NCBI GenBank assembly: GCA_035516965.1
Contig: DATIZR010000049.1
Coordinates: forward strand, 20,241 to 84,240
Direction of reading: 5' to 3'
DNA: 64,000 nucleotides
DNA from: Nitrospirota bacterium
Lineage (GTDB): Bacteria > Nitrospirota > UBA9217
Under the pieces are notes generated by a model, which worked only from the letters and a program-made list of their open reading frames with translations, searched no databases and was not told the DNA's origin. Numbering within the stretch: position 1 is the first letter of the stretch; every line of letters begins with the position of its first letter. Positions 26,027 through 37,463 of this stretch are shown here, one piece after another. The translations under genes were made by a program, and so were the position numbers.

Positions 26027-26557
26027 ATGAAACGATCCCTGATGCCGTGGCTCTGCTTCCTGCTGCTCGCTGCCGCACCTTGTTATGCCGACTTTTACCG
26101 CTGGGTCGACAAGGACGGCAAGGAATTCTTCACCAACGACCCGAAACAGGTCCCGCAGGAGTACCGTGATCGCGCGACTACCGTGAAGCCGGACGAGAGC
26201 CGGGTGAGCGTGGGAGAAAAGCCGGCGCCGCCGGCTCGGCCGGACGATACCGTCGCGTCGCGGGAGCATAGGGACAAGAACGGCCACGGCGAGGAGTACT
26301 GGCGCAAGAGGGCGGCGAATTACCGCCTGAAGCTCCGGAACCAGCAGGATGAGTACGACCTGGTCCTCAAACAGCTGGACGATCAGGACCAGAAGCCGAA
26401 GAAGATCGCAACGAAGAAGAAAAAGACCCGCTCCAGCCTCGAAAAAAAGAAGCTGAAGATCGAAAAGGACATGAGTCAGACCAGGCGCATGCTCGAGGTC
26501 GACCTTCCCGAGGAAGCACGCAGGGCAGATGCCTATCCCGGGTGGCTTCGGGAATAG
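26027..26557 (+). CDS. DUF4124-domain exported protein
   Basis: 176 residues from the ATG at 26027, which has GGAGG upstream and opens a normal signal peptide (MKRSLMPW, hydrophobic core, cut after CYA). The mature protein starts DFYRWVDKDGKEFFTNDP, the short DUF4124 motif found at the N-terminus of many periplasmic proteins of unknown role. The rest is charged and probably coiled coil (residues 85-150, with a KKIATKKKKTR stretch). No partner is evident from context. Confidence 0.8.
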   Translation: MKRSLMPWLCFLLLAAAPCYADFYRWVDKDGKEFFTNDPKQVPQEYRDRATTVKPDESRVSVGEKPAPPARPDDTVASREHRDKNGHGEEYWRKRAANYRLKLRNQQDEYDLVLKQLDDQDQKPKKIATKKKKTRSSLEKKKLKIEKDMSQTRRMLEVDLPEEARRADAYPGWLRE

Positions 26558-26739
26558 GCAGGGCTTCACCCCGGGAGGAGCAATAAGCAAACCGCACTTG
26601 GTGGCGGCTGGTATCCCCCGGCAGTCCTGATAAACAGGATTGTCTATCGCCATTGGGAGAATCGGCCTCTCTCAGGGCTAACCACTCCGGAAGGCCGGTG
26701 TTCTGCCAGTCCGGGACCTCGGCACCAATCCCGAGAATC

Positions 26740-27411
26740 ATGAAAAAAGTCATAATCGCGCGGAGCGTCCTGCACTTAATCGGCGGCCACGAAACCCTGT
26801 TCAGCCGGGGAAGCGTCACGGCCTATCCCGCCCGAACCTCGGAAGAGATCCTGAATCTTCACGGGGTCCATCGCGCGGACCTCATCATCACGGATGCGGA
26901 CCTGCCGCTCATGGGAGGCCCCAGGCTCTGCTCGCTCCTGCGTGAGGACGAAGACCTGAGAAGGGTCTCCATCGTCATGGTCTGCGACTCCTCCGCGGCT
27001 GGTGCCGCCGACTGCGCCGGGGGACAGGCCAACGCCGTCATTCCTAAACCCATAGACCCGGTCCTGTTCTTCTCCAAGGTGTCGGAACTACTGGTGATCC
27101 CGCGGCGCAAGGAGATGCGGGTGCTGCTCCGCGCATCGGTCAAGGGCCGGGAGCAGGAGAAGTCCTTTTTCGCCATGTCCCGAAACATCAGCATCTCCGG
27201 CATGCTGATCGAGACCGACCGGGCCTTGAGGAAGGGGGACGCCATCACCTGTTCATTCAGTCTCGGTCACGTGGAGATCACGGCTGACTGTATCGTGGTG
27301 CGGGTGTCCGGCTCCGGAGCGCGGGTCATCAGCGGCGTCAGCTTTATCAACCTGAACACCAAGGAACTGATCATCATCGAACAGTTTGTGAAGGCAGGGG
27401 TGAAACACTGA
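26740..27411 (+). CDS. Receiver-like / PilZ two-domain protein
   Basis: 223 residues from the ATG at 26740; a longer frame exists, but its extra 29 residues are not domain-like. Residues 1-115 form a receiver-like domain with the phospho-acceptor candidate Asp52 (LIITDADLPLMGG) and Lys in PKPID. The usual acidic pair after the first strand is replaced by IIARSVL, so metal-dependent phosphorylation is doubtful. Residues 120-223 are a PilZ domain with RRKEMR and NISISGM, the cyclic-di-GMP binding motifs RxxxR and (D/N)xSxxG. It probably links cyclic-di-GMP to motility or surface behaviour; the target is unknown. Confidence 0.82.
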   Translation: MKKVIIARSVLHLIGGHETLFSRGSVTAYPARTSEEILNLHGVHRADLIITDADLPLMGGPRLCSLLREDEDLRRVSIVMVCDSSAAGAADCAGGQANAVIPKPIDPVLFFSKVSELLVIPRRKEMRVLLRASVKGREQEKSFFAMSRNISISGMLIETDRALRKGDAITCSFSLGHVEITADCIVVRVSGSGARVISGVSFINLNTKELIIIEQFVKAGVKH

Positions 27412-27593
27412 GGGACCCGGGACAAATCGCAATTGCTCAAGGCACGGAGTGCCGAGCGCATCATGCATGAGGCAAAATAGCTGGGCACTATCAGAGCGAA
27501 ATCTGTTGTTTGCCGTAAAGAGGCGACCGCAGGCTCGTGACGGGTTAGCTCCGCTTGGGAAGGTACAGCGCTTTACTGATAGGGGAGGCTTTT

Positions 27594-30071
27594 TTGGAAG
27601 AACGGTACGATTTCAAGAAGGTGGAAGAACGCTGGCAGCGCGCGTGGGCCGAGGCAAAGACCTTCAAGGTGTCCGAGGAAGCCTCGAAGCCGAAGTACTA
27701 CTGCCTTGAGATGTTCCCCTATCCCTCGGGCAGGATCCACATGGGCCATGTGCGGAACTACGCCATCGGAGATGTGATCTCGCGCTACAAGCGGATGCGC
27801 GGGTTCAACGTGCTCCACCCCATGGGCTGGGATTCCTTCGGCCTGCCGGCCGAGAACGCGGCGATCAAGCATGGGATCCACCCGCAGAAGTGGACCCTGG
27901 AGAACATCGCCTTCATGCGCGACAACCAGCTGAAACGGCTCGGCCTGTCCTACGACTGGGACCGCGAGGTAACGACGTGCCTCGAGGAGTACTACCGCTG
28001 GAACCAGTGGTTCTTCATCAAGATGTACGAACGCGGCCTCGCATACAAGAAGCTCTCCTACGTGAACTGGTGCCCGTCCTGCGCCACGGTGCTCGCGAAC
28101 GAACAGGTGGAGGCCGGTCTCTGCTGGCGCTGTGGCTCCGTGGTCCAGCACAAAGAGCTCGAGCAGTGGTTCTTCAAGATCACCGCCTATGCGGAGGAAC
28201 TGCTGTCGTATTGTGATAAACTTCCCGGCTGGCCCGAGCGCGTGCTCACCATGCAGCGGAACTGGATCGGCAAGTCCACGGGCGTGGAAGCCGACTTTAC
28301 GGTCGAAGGGACCGTCGAGAAGCTGACGATCTTCACCACTCGGCCGGACACGCTTTTCGGCGTGACCTTCATGAGCGTCGCGCCCGAGCACCCTATGCTC
28401 GAATCGCTCATTGCGGGAAAGCCGCAGGCGAACGAGGTGCGGGCCTTCGTGCAGCGCGTGCTGCGCGAGGACAAGGCCGCGCGGACCGACGAGACGCGGG
28501 AAAAGGAAGGCATTTTTACCGGAGCCTACGCGATCAATCCCCTGAACAATGAAAGGGTCCCGGTCTGGGTCGGGAACTTCGTGCTCATGGAGTACGGGAC
28601 CGGCGCGATCATGTCCGTGCCTGCCCACGATCAGCGCGATTTCGAATTCGCCAGGAAGTACGGTCTGTCCATCCGCGTCGTGATCCAGAACCCCGAAAAA
28701 AACCTCGACCCCGGGACCATGAAGCAGGCCTATGTCGAGGACGGCACGCTGGTGCATTCGGGGAAATTTGACGGACTGAACAATGCCGAGGCGAAAGAAA
28801 AGATCGCCGACCATGTGGCGTCGAGCAAGATCGGAAAACGCACCGTGAACTGGCGGCTCCGGGACTGGGGCATCTCGCGCCAGCGCTACTGGGGCACGCC
28901 GATCCCGATCATCTACTGCGGTGCCTGCGGAGCCGTTCCGGTCGCGGAGAGGGATCTTCCCGTGCGGCTGCCCGTGGACGTGGAACTCACGGGCAAGGGC
29001 AGCTCGCCGCTCGCGGAATCGAAGTCCTTCGTGGAAACAACGTGCCCAACGTGCGGCGGGAAAGCGCGTCGCGAAACGGACACCATGGACACCTTCGTGG
29101 ACTCATCATGGTATTTCCTGCGCTATTGCTCCCCGCGGGAAGACAAGGCGCCCTTTGATAAGAAGGCCGCCGGATACTGGATGAGCGTGGACCAATACAT
29201 AGGAGGCATCGAGCACGCCGTGCTCCACTTGCTGTATGCGCGGTTCTTCACCAAGGTGATCCGCGACCTCGGCCTTTTCAGCGGCGATGAGCCGTTCCAG
29301 AACCTGCTGACCCAGGGCATGGTGATCAAGGACGGCGCCAAGATGAGCAAATCCAAGGGGAACGTGGTGGATCCCGACTTCATCCTAAACAAGTACGGCG
29401 CCGACACGGCCAGGCTGTTCTCGCTCTTTGCGGCGCCGCCCGAGCGCGACCTCGATTGGAGCGACCAGGGCGTAGACGGCGCATTCCGTTTTCTTCACCG
29501 CGTCTGGGCGATCGTGTACAAATACAGCGAAGACGTCAAGGGCATCAGGGCCGCCGGCGTAGAGGGCCGGGGCGACAGGCTTTACCGCAAGACCCATCTT
29601 ACGATCAAGAAGGTGACCGAGGACATCGAGCGGGAGTTCCACTTCAACACGGCCATCGCCGCGCTCATGGAAATGGTGAACGAGATGTACGATTATACGT
29701 CGAGCAACGAGTTCAGTCCCCGCAAGCAGGGGCCGGTGCTCAGAGCCGCAATCGATGCGCTCACCCTGCTCATCTCCCCCTTTGCGCCGCACTTTGCCGA
29801 GGAGCTTTGGGAATCGCTCGGCAATAGAATGGGCATTGCAAATGCGGCGTGGCCGCAGTATGATCCTGAAGCGATTGTCGCAGCCGAGATCACCATCGTC
29901 ATCCAGGTGAACGGCAAGGTCCGGAGCAAACTGATGGTGCCGGCGGGGACCTCCGACAAGGACATCGAGGCCGCCGCGCTTGCAGATGCGAAGGTCCGGG
30001 AGTTCACGAACGGCAAGACACCCAAGAAGGTCATCGTCGTCCAGGGCAAGTTGGTGAATGTGGTGGTGTAG
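27594..30071 (+). CDS. leuS: Leucyl-tRNA synthetase
   Basis: 825 residues, charging tRNA-Leu. The start is taken as TTG at 27594: GGGGAGG ends six bases before it, and the product then begins with the family pattern (Leu as Met)[14 protein letters not shown]. The first in-frame ATG at 27555 would add 13 unrelated residues. HIGH motif: [14 protein letters not shown] zinc-knuckle (CPSC, then CWRC) is near residue 160. The CP1 editing domain spans about 225-415 ([24 protein letters not shown]). KMSKS is at [10 protein letters not shown] near 580. The anticodon and C-terminal domains are complete. Confidence 0.97.
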   Translation: MEERYDFKKVEERWQRAWAEAKTFKVSEEASKPKYYCLEMFPYPSGRIHMGHVRNYAIGDVISRYKRMRGFNVLHPMGWDSFGLPAENAAIKHGIHPQKWTLENIAFMRDNQLKRLGLSYDWDREVTTCLEEYYRWNQWFFIKMYERGLAYKKLSYVNWCPSCATVLANEQVEAGLCWRCGSVVQHKELEQWFFKITAYAEELLSYCDKLPGWPERVLTMQRNWIGKSTGVEADFTVEGTVEKLTIFTTRPDTLFGVTFMSVAPEHPMLESLIAGKPQANEVRAFVQRVLREDKAARTDETREKEGIFTGAYAINPLNNERVPVWVGNFVLMEYGTGAIMSVPAHDQRDFEFARKYGLSIRVVIQNPEKNLDPGTMKQAYVEDGTLVHSGKFDGLNNAEAKEKIADHVASSKIGKRTVNWRLRDWGISRQRYWGTPIPIIYCGACGAVPVAERDLPVRLPVDVELTGKGSSPLAESKSFVETTCPTCGGKARRETDTMDTFVDSSWYFLRYCSPREDKAPFDKKAAGYWMSVDQYIGGIEHAVLHLLYARFFTKVIRDLGLFSGDEPFQNLLTQGMVIKDGAKMSKSKGNVVDPDFILNKYGADTARLFSLFAAPPERDLDWSDQGVDGAFRFLHRVWAIVYKYSEDVKGIRAAGVEGRGDRLYRKTHLTIKKVTEDIEREFHFNTAIAALMEMVNEMYDYTSSNEFSPRKQGPVLRAAIDALTLLISPFAPHFAEELWESLGNRMGIANAAWPQYDPEAIVAAEITIVIQVNGKVRSKLMVPAGTSDKDIEAAALADAKVREFTNGKTPKKVIVVQGKLVNVVV

Positions 30072-30192
30072 GGCTTAACCACTCCTAAAACCGTCGCGCT
30101 TACCTCTGAGTGTGCAGGTGCGCTCAATTCGATGAGTGCTTTCCTGCATTTTCTCTTTGGATGTGTTGGGAGTATGGAACTCAGGAGTCACC

Positions 30193-30738
30193 ATGAAAAA
30201 AAGATTGAGCGACGTGAAAACAGCACTCCTCCCGATTCTTCTTTTGGCTGTGGCCTCCTGCGGCTACCACTTCTCCGGCACCGGTGCGGTCGTGCCGGAG
30301 GGGGCGAAGAAGCTCGCTGTCCCCGTCTTTTTGAACACCACGAACGAGCCGTATGTTGACGTTGAAGTGACCCAGGCCGTTGTCGAGGAATTCATGACCG
30401 ACGGAAGGCTGAAGATCGTGGGTCCCGAGGACGCCGAACTCGTCCTTCGCGGCATCATCACCAAGTACGAGGCGACGCCGCTCTCCTACACCGTCTTCAA
30501 CGGCCAGACCTATGTCCAGCAGTACCGCATCAGCATCGTCGTCGAGGCGACCCTGGAGGACCTCCGGGCAAAGAAGATACTCTGGAAACAGCCGGGGGTC
30601 GAGTCCACGTTCCTCTCGGATTATGCGGTGACGATGCAGAACGTCACGGCAACGCGGGTGTCAAAGGATGCGGCCGTGAAAAAGGCCGCGCAGGACATCG
30701 CCTGGACCCTTCGGAGCAGGGTGCTGGAAGGGTTTTGA
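30193..30738 (+). CDS. lptE: LPS-assembly lipoprotein LptE
   Basis: 181 residues from the ATG at 30193, with AGGAG six bases upstream. Signal peptide with a lipobox (LLAVASC, lipidated Cys), followed by GYHFSG, the classic LptE start. The order leuS-lptE-holA is the same as in Escherichia coli and many other bacteria, which secures the call. LptE plugs and stabilises the LptD barrel that inserts lipopolysaccharide in the outer membrane, so this organism has an LPS-type outer membrane. Confidence 0.9.
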   Translation: MKKRLSDVKTALLPILLLAVASCGYHFSGTGAVVPEGAKKLAVPVFLNTTNEPYVDVEVTQAVVEEFMTDGRLKIVGPEDAELVLRGIITKYEATPLSYTVFNGQTYVQQYRISIVVEATLEDLRAKKILWKQPGVESTFLSDYAVTMQNVTATRVSKDAAVKKAAQDIAWTLRSRVLEGF

Positions 30739-30843
30739 TAAAACGCTCAAATGTCCATGGTCAAGCTTAACAGGGACACCCCGGCATTCGGTCATAGCAT
30801 AGTTATTTGACATTGATATTTTGCCGGTTGAACATCCAACCCT

Positions 30844-31842
30844 ATGCTCAAGTACTCTGATCTCATCTCCGGCCTGAAGCAGGGAAAGGTTTTCTCCCTG
30901 TACCTGTTTTACGGCGAGGAGGAGTTCCTGGTCCAGGAAGCGATCGACCTCATCATCAAGAAGGTCGTCGATCCCGGAGCGAGCGATTTCAACTTCAACA
31001 CGCTCTACTGCCGGGATACGCGTGCTTCGGAGCTTGTCAACCTCTGCCAGACGCTTCCCTTCATGTCAGAAAAACGGCTGGTGATCGCAAGGGATTTCGA
31101 CGCGTTCAAGGCCGCGGACCTCGAAGAGCTGGTGCCCTACCTGAAGGATCCGTCGCCGAGCACCTGTCTCGTCCTGGTTTCGAACGAGGGCAGGTATGAG
31201 AAGAAGACCGTGACGGCCGCGGTAGAGGCCAGGGGGGCGGTTGCGAGGTTCTTCCCGCTGCTTGACCGCGAGATGGTGCCGTGGATCGAAGGATGGGCAA
31301 AAGGGCGCGGTCTCTCGGTGCAGCGGGATGCGGCCCAGTACCTGTGGCAGACCACCGGCAATGACCTCAGGAAGATCGGCAATGAGCTCGAGAAGGTCGA
31401 GATTCATATCAAGGGCAGGAAAGCGATCACCTTTGACGATGTGAAGGCGGTGGTAGGAGACTTCAGGGAGTACACATCCTTTGACCTGGCGGCGGCTATC
31501 GGTGCGAAGAACCGGGAAAAGGCGTTCCTGATCCTCGCACGGCTGATCCAGGAAGGGGAGGCGCCGGTTGGCCTGCTCGGCTCCATCGCATGGAACTTCC
31601 GGCGGCTGCTTCAGGCTAAGACGATGGAGGCTTCAGGTGCGAGCAAGGATGAGATCGTCAAGAAGTTGAGGATTATTTTTCATCAGGCACCCCAGTTTCA
31701 TGAGCAAGTGCGGCGCTACAATCTGGACGAACTGCGAGAGGCCTTCGCCGTATTGTTGTCCACGGATAAGGCGCTTAAATCGAGCGGCATTCCGGGCAGA
31801 CTGGTACTGGAGCGGATGATCCTGCGGTTGTGCGGCGCCTGA
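30844..31842 (+). CDS. holA: DNA polymerase III subunit delta
   Basis: 332 residues. Delta opens the sliding clamp within the clamp loader. The N-terminus YLFYGEEEFLVQEAIDLI is the family start (F-Y-G-x-E-x-F-L-x-x-E). The middle has LVIARDFDAF, and the C-terminal helical collar has LGSIAWNFRRLLQ and KSSGIPGRLVLERMILRLC. It lies 105 bases after lptE on the same strand and ends at a bidirectional terminator. Confidence 0.93.
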   Translation: MLKYSDLISGLKQGKVFSLYLFYGEEEFLVQEAIDLIIKKVVDPGASDFNFNTLYCRDTRASELVNLCQTLPFMSEKRLVIARDFDAFKAADLEELVPYLKDPSPSTCLVLVSNEGRYEKKTVTAAVEARGAVARFFPLLDREMVPWIEGWAKGRGLSVQRDAAQYLWQTTGNDLRKIGNELEKVEIHIKGRKAITFDDVKAVVGDFREYTSFDLAAAIGAKNREKAFLILARLIQEGEAPVGLLGSIAWNFRRLLQAKTMEASGASKDEIVKKLRIIFHQAPQFHEQVRRYNLDELREAFAVLLSTDKALKSSGIPGRLVLERMILRLCGA

Positions 31843-31864
31843 GGGAGACGCTCAAGAGATGACG

Positions 31865-31909
31865 AAAAAAAGAGCGCCTTCGGACTACGAAGGCGCTCTC
31901 GTGTTTTCT
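31865..31909. terminator. Bidirectional terminator between holA and rpsT
   Basis: A perfect 12-base stem AGAGCGCCTTCG/CGAAGGCGCTCT with a five-base loop, a run of six A on the left and GTGTTTTCTT on the right. It can end transcripts from both convergent genes. Confidence 0.9.
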
Positions 31910-31927
31910 TGATGATGCCGGTATGAA

Positions 31928-32197
31928 TTACGCCGCGCTGATCTTGCCGACCTTCGTGGACAGGCGGGAGATCTTGCGCGAAGCGGTGCCCTTGTGCAGG
32001 ACGCCGGCGGATGCGGCCTTGTCGTAGGCCTTCATGGCATTGACCATGGCCTCCTTGGCTGCGGCGGTGTTCTTTGCCTCGACGGCCTGTTCCACCTTCT
32101 TAGCCAGGGTCTTGAGCTTGGACTTCACGGCTTTATTTATCTCATGCTTCTTTTCGGCCTGCTTCTGCCTTTTGATCGCTGACTTATGGGTTGCCAC
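31928..32197 (-). CDS. rpsT: 30S ribosomal protein S20
   Basis: 89 residues, Lys-rich and helical throughout, starting (GTG as Met)ATHKSAIKRQKQAEKK, with the C-terminal GVLHKGTASRKISRLSTKV typical of S20. It binds 16S rRNA. AAGGAGG ends six bases before the GTG, and a strong promoter is visible at 32234-32261. Confidence 0.97.
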   Translation of the reverse strand: MATHKSAIKRQKQAEKKHEINKAVKSKLKTLAKKVEQAVEAKNTAAAKEAMVNAMKAYDKAASAGVLHKGTASRKISRLSTKVGKISAA

Positions 32198-32233
32198 TGC
32201 GTGCCTCCTTCAGGGTTAAAAACAGAGTAGTCT

Positions 32234-32261
32234 TTTATCATAAAGTATGCACGGGTGTCAA
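32234..32261 (-). promoter_or_regulatory. Promoter of rpsT
   Basis: Minus-strand TTGACA (32256-32261), a 16-base spacer and GATAAA (32234-32239), 37 bases before the GTG start. Confidence 0.6.
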
Positions 32262-32481
32262 GAAAAAAATCCTTTTCTTACCGGCCCTTTTCTGGTACAT
32301 TTACTCTTCATTTCAGCCTTTTATTATGGCAGGGCAATCCGGACAGGGATAAATCCGGTTCACAGGGATTTCCCGGTTCTGGTTTACGCTCCGGGAATTC
32401 CCGACTGTGTCCCTATATCCACGATCTATTCGTCTTCACCGGTGGTTCAAAATGCATTTCGTCCGTGTAAGGTAAATCAGC

Positions 32482-34068
32482 ATGACTGAGAATGTGAAGG
32501 TCGCCAGAGCCGCCGGAGTCGTCGGAATCGCCACGCTGGTATCCCGCGTCATGGGATATCTGCGGGACATGGTCATGTCCTGGGCATTCGGCACGACCAT
32601 CGCGGCAGACGCCTTCTATGTCGCCTACCGCATTCCGAACTTGCTGCGCGAACTCCTGGCCGAAGGGTCCATGTCGGCGGCGTTCATCCCCGTATTCACC
32701 GAGACCCTTACCAAAGAGTCGAGGGAGAGCGCGCGCCGTCTGGCGAATGCCGTCTTTGCCCGGCTGCTCGTAGTGCTCGTCGTCCTGACGGGCCTCGGCG
32801 TTCTCTTCGCACCCTACGTGGTAAAGCTGATCGCGCTCGGCTGGGAGTACCGGCCGGAGTTCCACGATAAGTACCTGCTGGGCGTGGCGCTCACGAGGAT
32901 CATGTTCCCCTACCTGCTGTTCATCGGCGTCGCCGCCCTCGCCATGGGCATGTTGAACTCGCTCAGGTCCTTTCTCTCGCCCGCGCTCTCGCCGGTCCTG
33001 CTGAACGTTATGACCATATCTGCCGTCGTGCTCAGCATCCGCTTCCTGTCCGAACCGATCCTCGGCGTGGCCGTGGGCGTGGTCATCGGCGGACTGTTCC
33101 AGTTCTTGATCCAGGTGCCGGGGCTCCGCAGGCAGGGCATGATGCCGCGGCCTCGGTTCGAGCCCACGCACCCCGGCGTGAAAAGGATCGGGACGCTCGT
33201 GCTCCCGGTCTTTCTCAGCTCGTCGGTCAACCAGCTGAACATTTTTACGAGCACGATCTTCGCTTCATTCCTGGCGACGGGAAGCATCACCTATCTCTTC
33301 TACGGGATGCGGTTCATCCATTTTCCCCTCGGCATCTTCGGCATCGCGATCGCCACGGCAGTGCTGCCGACCATGTCCTCCCAGGCTGCACGGCAGGAGA
33401 TGAGCGATTTCCGCGAGACCTTTTCTTTCGGCCTTCGGCTGGTATTCTTCATCATGTTCCCGGCAATGGCCGGGCTGATCACCCTTCGCATCCCCATCGT
33501 GAACCTTCTGCTCGAGCACGGTCATTTCGACCGTCTTTCCACGGAAGGCACGGCTGCGGCGCTTCTGTTTTATGCGGTCGGACTCTGGTCCATGGCCGGC
33601 TACCGGATCGTGGCCCAGGCGTTCTACTCGCTCCAGGATACGAAGACGCCGGTCAAGATAGCGCTTGTTGCCTTTATTGCCAACATGGTGTTCAGCAGCG
33701 CGTTCGTCTTCATGACGCCGCTCGCCCATGGGGGCCTGGCGCTGGCGAACTCGCTCGCATCGATGCTGAATGTCAGCCTTCTTACGATTCAGCTCAGAAA
33801 AAAAATCGGCAGGATCGATGCCCGCAGGATCGTCAACTCGCTGCTCAAGATCATCCCGGCGTCCGTGGCAATGGGAGCGATCGGGTGGTGGGTCAGCCGG
33901 AATCCGGTCTGGGACATGAAAGGCGGCAGTCTGTACAAGGCGGAACTGCTGGGCGGCGCCATGGTCGTGAGCGCGCTCTTCTATGTTGCAGCAATGTGGG
34001 CACTGAGGAGCGAGGAACTGACGTTTCTCTGGGGAATGGTGAAGAAGAGGAGAAAGCGTGAGACATAA
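32482..34068 (+). CDS. murJ: Lipid II flippase MurJ
   Basis: 528 residues with about 14 membrane segments. MurJ moves the peptidoglycan precursor lipid II across the inner membrane. Family landmarks are GYLRDMVMSWAFG near residue 28, YRIPNLLRELLAEGSMSAAF near 52, and FYGMRFIHFPLGIFGIAIAT near 280. The 3' end overlaps ogt by 11 bases. The 284 bases upstream have no gene and only the divergent rpsT promoter. Confidence 0.95.
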   Translation: MTENVKVARAAGVVGIATLVSRVMGYLRDMVMSWAFGTTIAADAFYVAYRIPNLLRELLAEGSMSAAFIPVFTETLTKESRESARRLANAVFARLLVVLVVLTGLGVLFAPYVVKLIALGWEYRPEFHDKYLLGVALTRIMFPYLLFIGVAALAMGMLNSLRSFLSPALSPVLLNVMTISAVVLSIRFLSEPILGVAVGVVIGGLFQFLIQVPGLRRQGMMPRPRFEPTHPGVKRIGTLVLPVFLSSSVNQLNIFTSTIFASFLATGSITYLFYGMRFIHFPLGIFGIAIATAVLPTMSSQAARQEMSDFRETFSFGLRLVFFIMFPAMAGLITLRIPIVNLLLEHGHFDRLSTEGTAAALLFYAVGLWSMAGYRIVAQAFYSLQDTKTPVKIALVAFIANMVFSSAFVFMTPLAHGGLALANSLASMLNVSLLTIQLRKKIGRIDARRIVNSLLKIIPASVAMGAIGWWVSRNPVWDMKGGSLYKAELLGGAMVVSALFYVAAMWALRSEELTFLWGMVKKRRKRET

Positions 34069-34600
34069 GATGCCCGGTGTGAAGGGAAAAGCAAAAAAAA
34101 TATTCAGAACCGATCTCGGCTGGGCCGGGATCGCCGTATCCGACTCGGGAGTGGCGCTGGTCGTTCTGCCGAGGAAGGACAGGAAGTCGGTCGGGCGAGA
34201 GTTGAATAGTCGTGAGCCCGGAGTCCGGAGTTCGGCGGGAGAAGCGGAGCGGCTCCTGAGCAAGGCAGTTGTTCTCCTTCAGAAGTATTTTTCCGGCGAC
34301 GCCGTTGCATTTGACCTGCCCCTTGATACCCGCTATTATACAGCCTTCCAGCAGTCGGTCTGGAAGGCGGCATCGGCGATCCCCTTCGGCGAGACGCGGT
34401 CATACGCATGGATCGCCGGCAGGATCAGGAACCCTCATGCTGCCCGGGCCGTGGGCCAGGCTTTGGGTGCGAACCCGATCCCGGTCATCATTCCCTGTCA
34501 CCGCGTGATCGGGTCGTCCGGGAGTCTGGGAGGGTTCTCGGGCGGGATCGGGATGAAGAAAGTGCTGTTGAAGCGGGAACGCGGGCATGGTCGCAGATGA
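34058..34600 (+). CDS. ogt: Methylated-DNA-protein cysteine methyltransferase
   Basis: 180 residues. Removes O6-alkyl groups from guanine onto its own Cys. The active-site motif IPCHRVIGS is present, preceded by RNPHAARAVGQALGANPIPV, and FQQSVWKAASAIPFGETRSY forms the helix before it. The C-terminal LGGFSGGIGMKKVLL is also typical. The N-terminal domain is reduced and partly Ser/Arg-rich. It overlaps murJ by 11 bases, so it is translated with it. Confidence 0.94.
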   Translation: MRHKMPGVKGKAKKIFRTDLGWAGIAVSDSGVALVVLPRKDRKSVGRELNSREPGVRSSAGEAERLLSKAVVLLQKYFSGDAVAFDLPLDTRYYTAFQQSVWKAASAIPFGETRSYAWIAGRIRNPHAARAVGQALGANPIPVIIPCHRVIGSSGSLGGFSGGIGMKKVLLKRERGHGRR

Positions 34601-34728
34601 GCCGTCCCCGGCCAGGTCGTGGACAGTATCCCCGCACGGGGTAAAGCGACTGCGCGTAGCTCTCTCGGAGTTCTTGCACTCCTGTTCGCAGCCTGGTTTC
34701 TGATCTCTCATCATCAAAGGACAAAAAA

Positions 34729-35367
34729 ATGCTGCTCATGAGACTCGTCGTAGGTCCACTCCAGGTAAACTGCTTCATTCTGGCCGATGAGAAGACCAGG
34801 GAAGCCGTGGTCATCGACCCCGGCGACGATGCGCAGGACATCCTCCTCATCATCAAGGAGAAGGGCCTGAAGGTCAAGTACATCGTGAACACCCACGGCC
34901 ACTTCGACCATATCGGTGCGAACAAAGCGATCAAGGAAGCCACGGGCGCCGAGATCCTGATCCATGAGGGCGACGCCGCGGTGCTCGCGTCCGCGCCGCG
35001 TCAGTCAGCCATGTTCGGCATGAAGTCCGTTTCCTCCCCTCCGGCGGACCGCTTTGTCAGACACGGTGACGTGATCAGGGCCGGCGAGGTCTCACTCAGG
35101 GTCCTGCACACTCCCGGGCATTCCCCGGGAGGCATCTGCCTCCTGGAAGAAGGCATCGTCTTCACCGGCGATGCTCTCTTCGCCGGTTCCATCGGCCGGA
35201 CCGACTTCCCGGGCGGCGACCTCGCGACCCTGCTTCGCTCCATCAAGACGAACCTTTTGACCCTGTCTGATGACACAAAGGTCTTTTCCGGCCACGGTCC
35301 CGCGTCAACCATCGGCGATGAGCGGCGGGAAAACCCTTTTCTGAACGATCAGTCGGGGTTTGAATAA
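34729..35367 (+). CDS. MBL-fold metallo-hydrolase, glyoxalase II-like
   Basis: 212 residues. The metal motif THGHFDHIGAN (H-x-H-x-D-H) is near residue 58, with further ligands in HTPGHSPGG (near 125), FTGDALF (near 145) and the last FSGHGP (near 185). The order and length match the small YcbL-like glyoxalase II relatives that hydrolyse thioesters such as S-lactoylglutathione or related thiol adducts. The exact substrate is not known. GGAC lies eight bases upstream of the ATG. Confidence 0.88.
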   Translation: MLLMRLVVGPLQVNCFILADEKTREAVVIDPGDDAQDILLIIKEKGLKVKYIVNTHGHFDHIGANKAIKEATGAEILIHEGDAAVLASAPRQSAMFGMKSVSSPPADRFVRHGDVIRAGEVSLRVLHTPGHSPGGICLLEEGIVFTGDALFAGSIGRTDFPGGDLATLLRSIKTNLLTLSDDTKVFSGHGPASTIGDERRENPFLNDQSGFE

Positions 35368-35377
35368 CTGGTTTCCC

Positions 35378-35406
35378 TTGAGCTTTAACGGGCGTTGTGG
35401 TAAATT
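35378..35406 (+). promoter_or_regulatory. Possible promoter of guaB
   Basis: TTGAGC (35378-35383), a 17-base spacer and TAAATT (35401-35406), about 130 bases before guaB. A repeat-like arm (ACCACAGATCAACACAGATG) lies in the leader near 35421. Confidence 0.45.
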
Positions 35407-35468
35407 AAGAGACCCGTTTATCAACCACAGATCAACACAGATGAACAGATGAACCCTGCGGTTCGTGA

Positions 35469-36998
<1,530 letters not shown>

Positions 36999-37154
36999 GC
37001 AGGCCCTTTTCACCCCGGACCGGGACTGTGTGGAGAGAAGGCGCCGTGTCAGCATCATCGACGCTGTCACGGGCGAACAATCCCTCCCTTCGTATCCTTG
37101 CCGATCTGCATTTCCTTGAACCGGCGGCCGCGGGCACGCCGCGTATGACTTAAC

Positions 37155-37331
37155 ATGTCCAAAGTAATCCCGTTCAAGAAAACCCGTGGACCGAAGATGT
37201 CGAAGGCCCTGCCTCTGCATGAGGGCTTCGAGCCCTGCAGCCAGGACATGACCCTCTGCGGCGACTGCGAGGGAAACCGGGCAATGAACAAGTGCCCTCG
37301 GCTCAAGGAGTGGCTGGCGAAGCGGCGATAA
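37155..37331 (+). CDS. Small Cys-containing protein (58 residues)
   Basis: An ATG at 37155 opens 58 codons: a basic start MSKVIPFKKTRGPKMSKAL, then EPCSQD, LCGDCEG, NKCPRL, and a basic end EWLAKRR. Four Cys, one pair as CxxC, suggest a zinc- or cluster-binding minidomain. No ribosome binding site is obvious, so translation is not certain. The family is not recognised. It sits between guaB and the DUF523 gene on the same strand. Confidence 0.5.
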   Translation: MSKVIPFKKTRGPKMSKALPLHEGFEPCSQDMTLCGDCEGNRAMNKCPRLKEWLAKRR

Positions 37332-37463
37332 GTAGCAGCAAGACCCTGCCGCGCCTGAGGTGCCTGAATATCCCTGGTTGCCCGAATCGCCTCCTGATGG
37401 CCAGTCTTCCTGCAACGGCGTCGTTGAGCCGGATGCCGTCCTGATGATCTTCCCGCAGGTCAC

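Noticed and set aside
26558..26739. Possible cyclic-di-GMP (GEMM) riboswitch before the PilZ gene, from GCAAACC followed by a GC-rich stretch
   Set aside because: Only the short GCAAACC matches; the conserved GACGCAAAGCC segment and the second helix were not found.
34601..34728. Small gene between ogt and the MBL hydrolase
   Set aside because: 128 bases with only short frames lacking ribosome binding sites.
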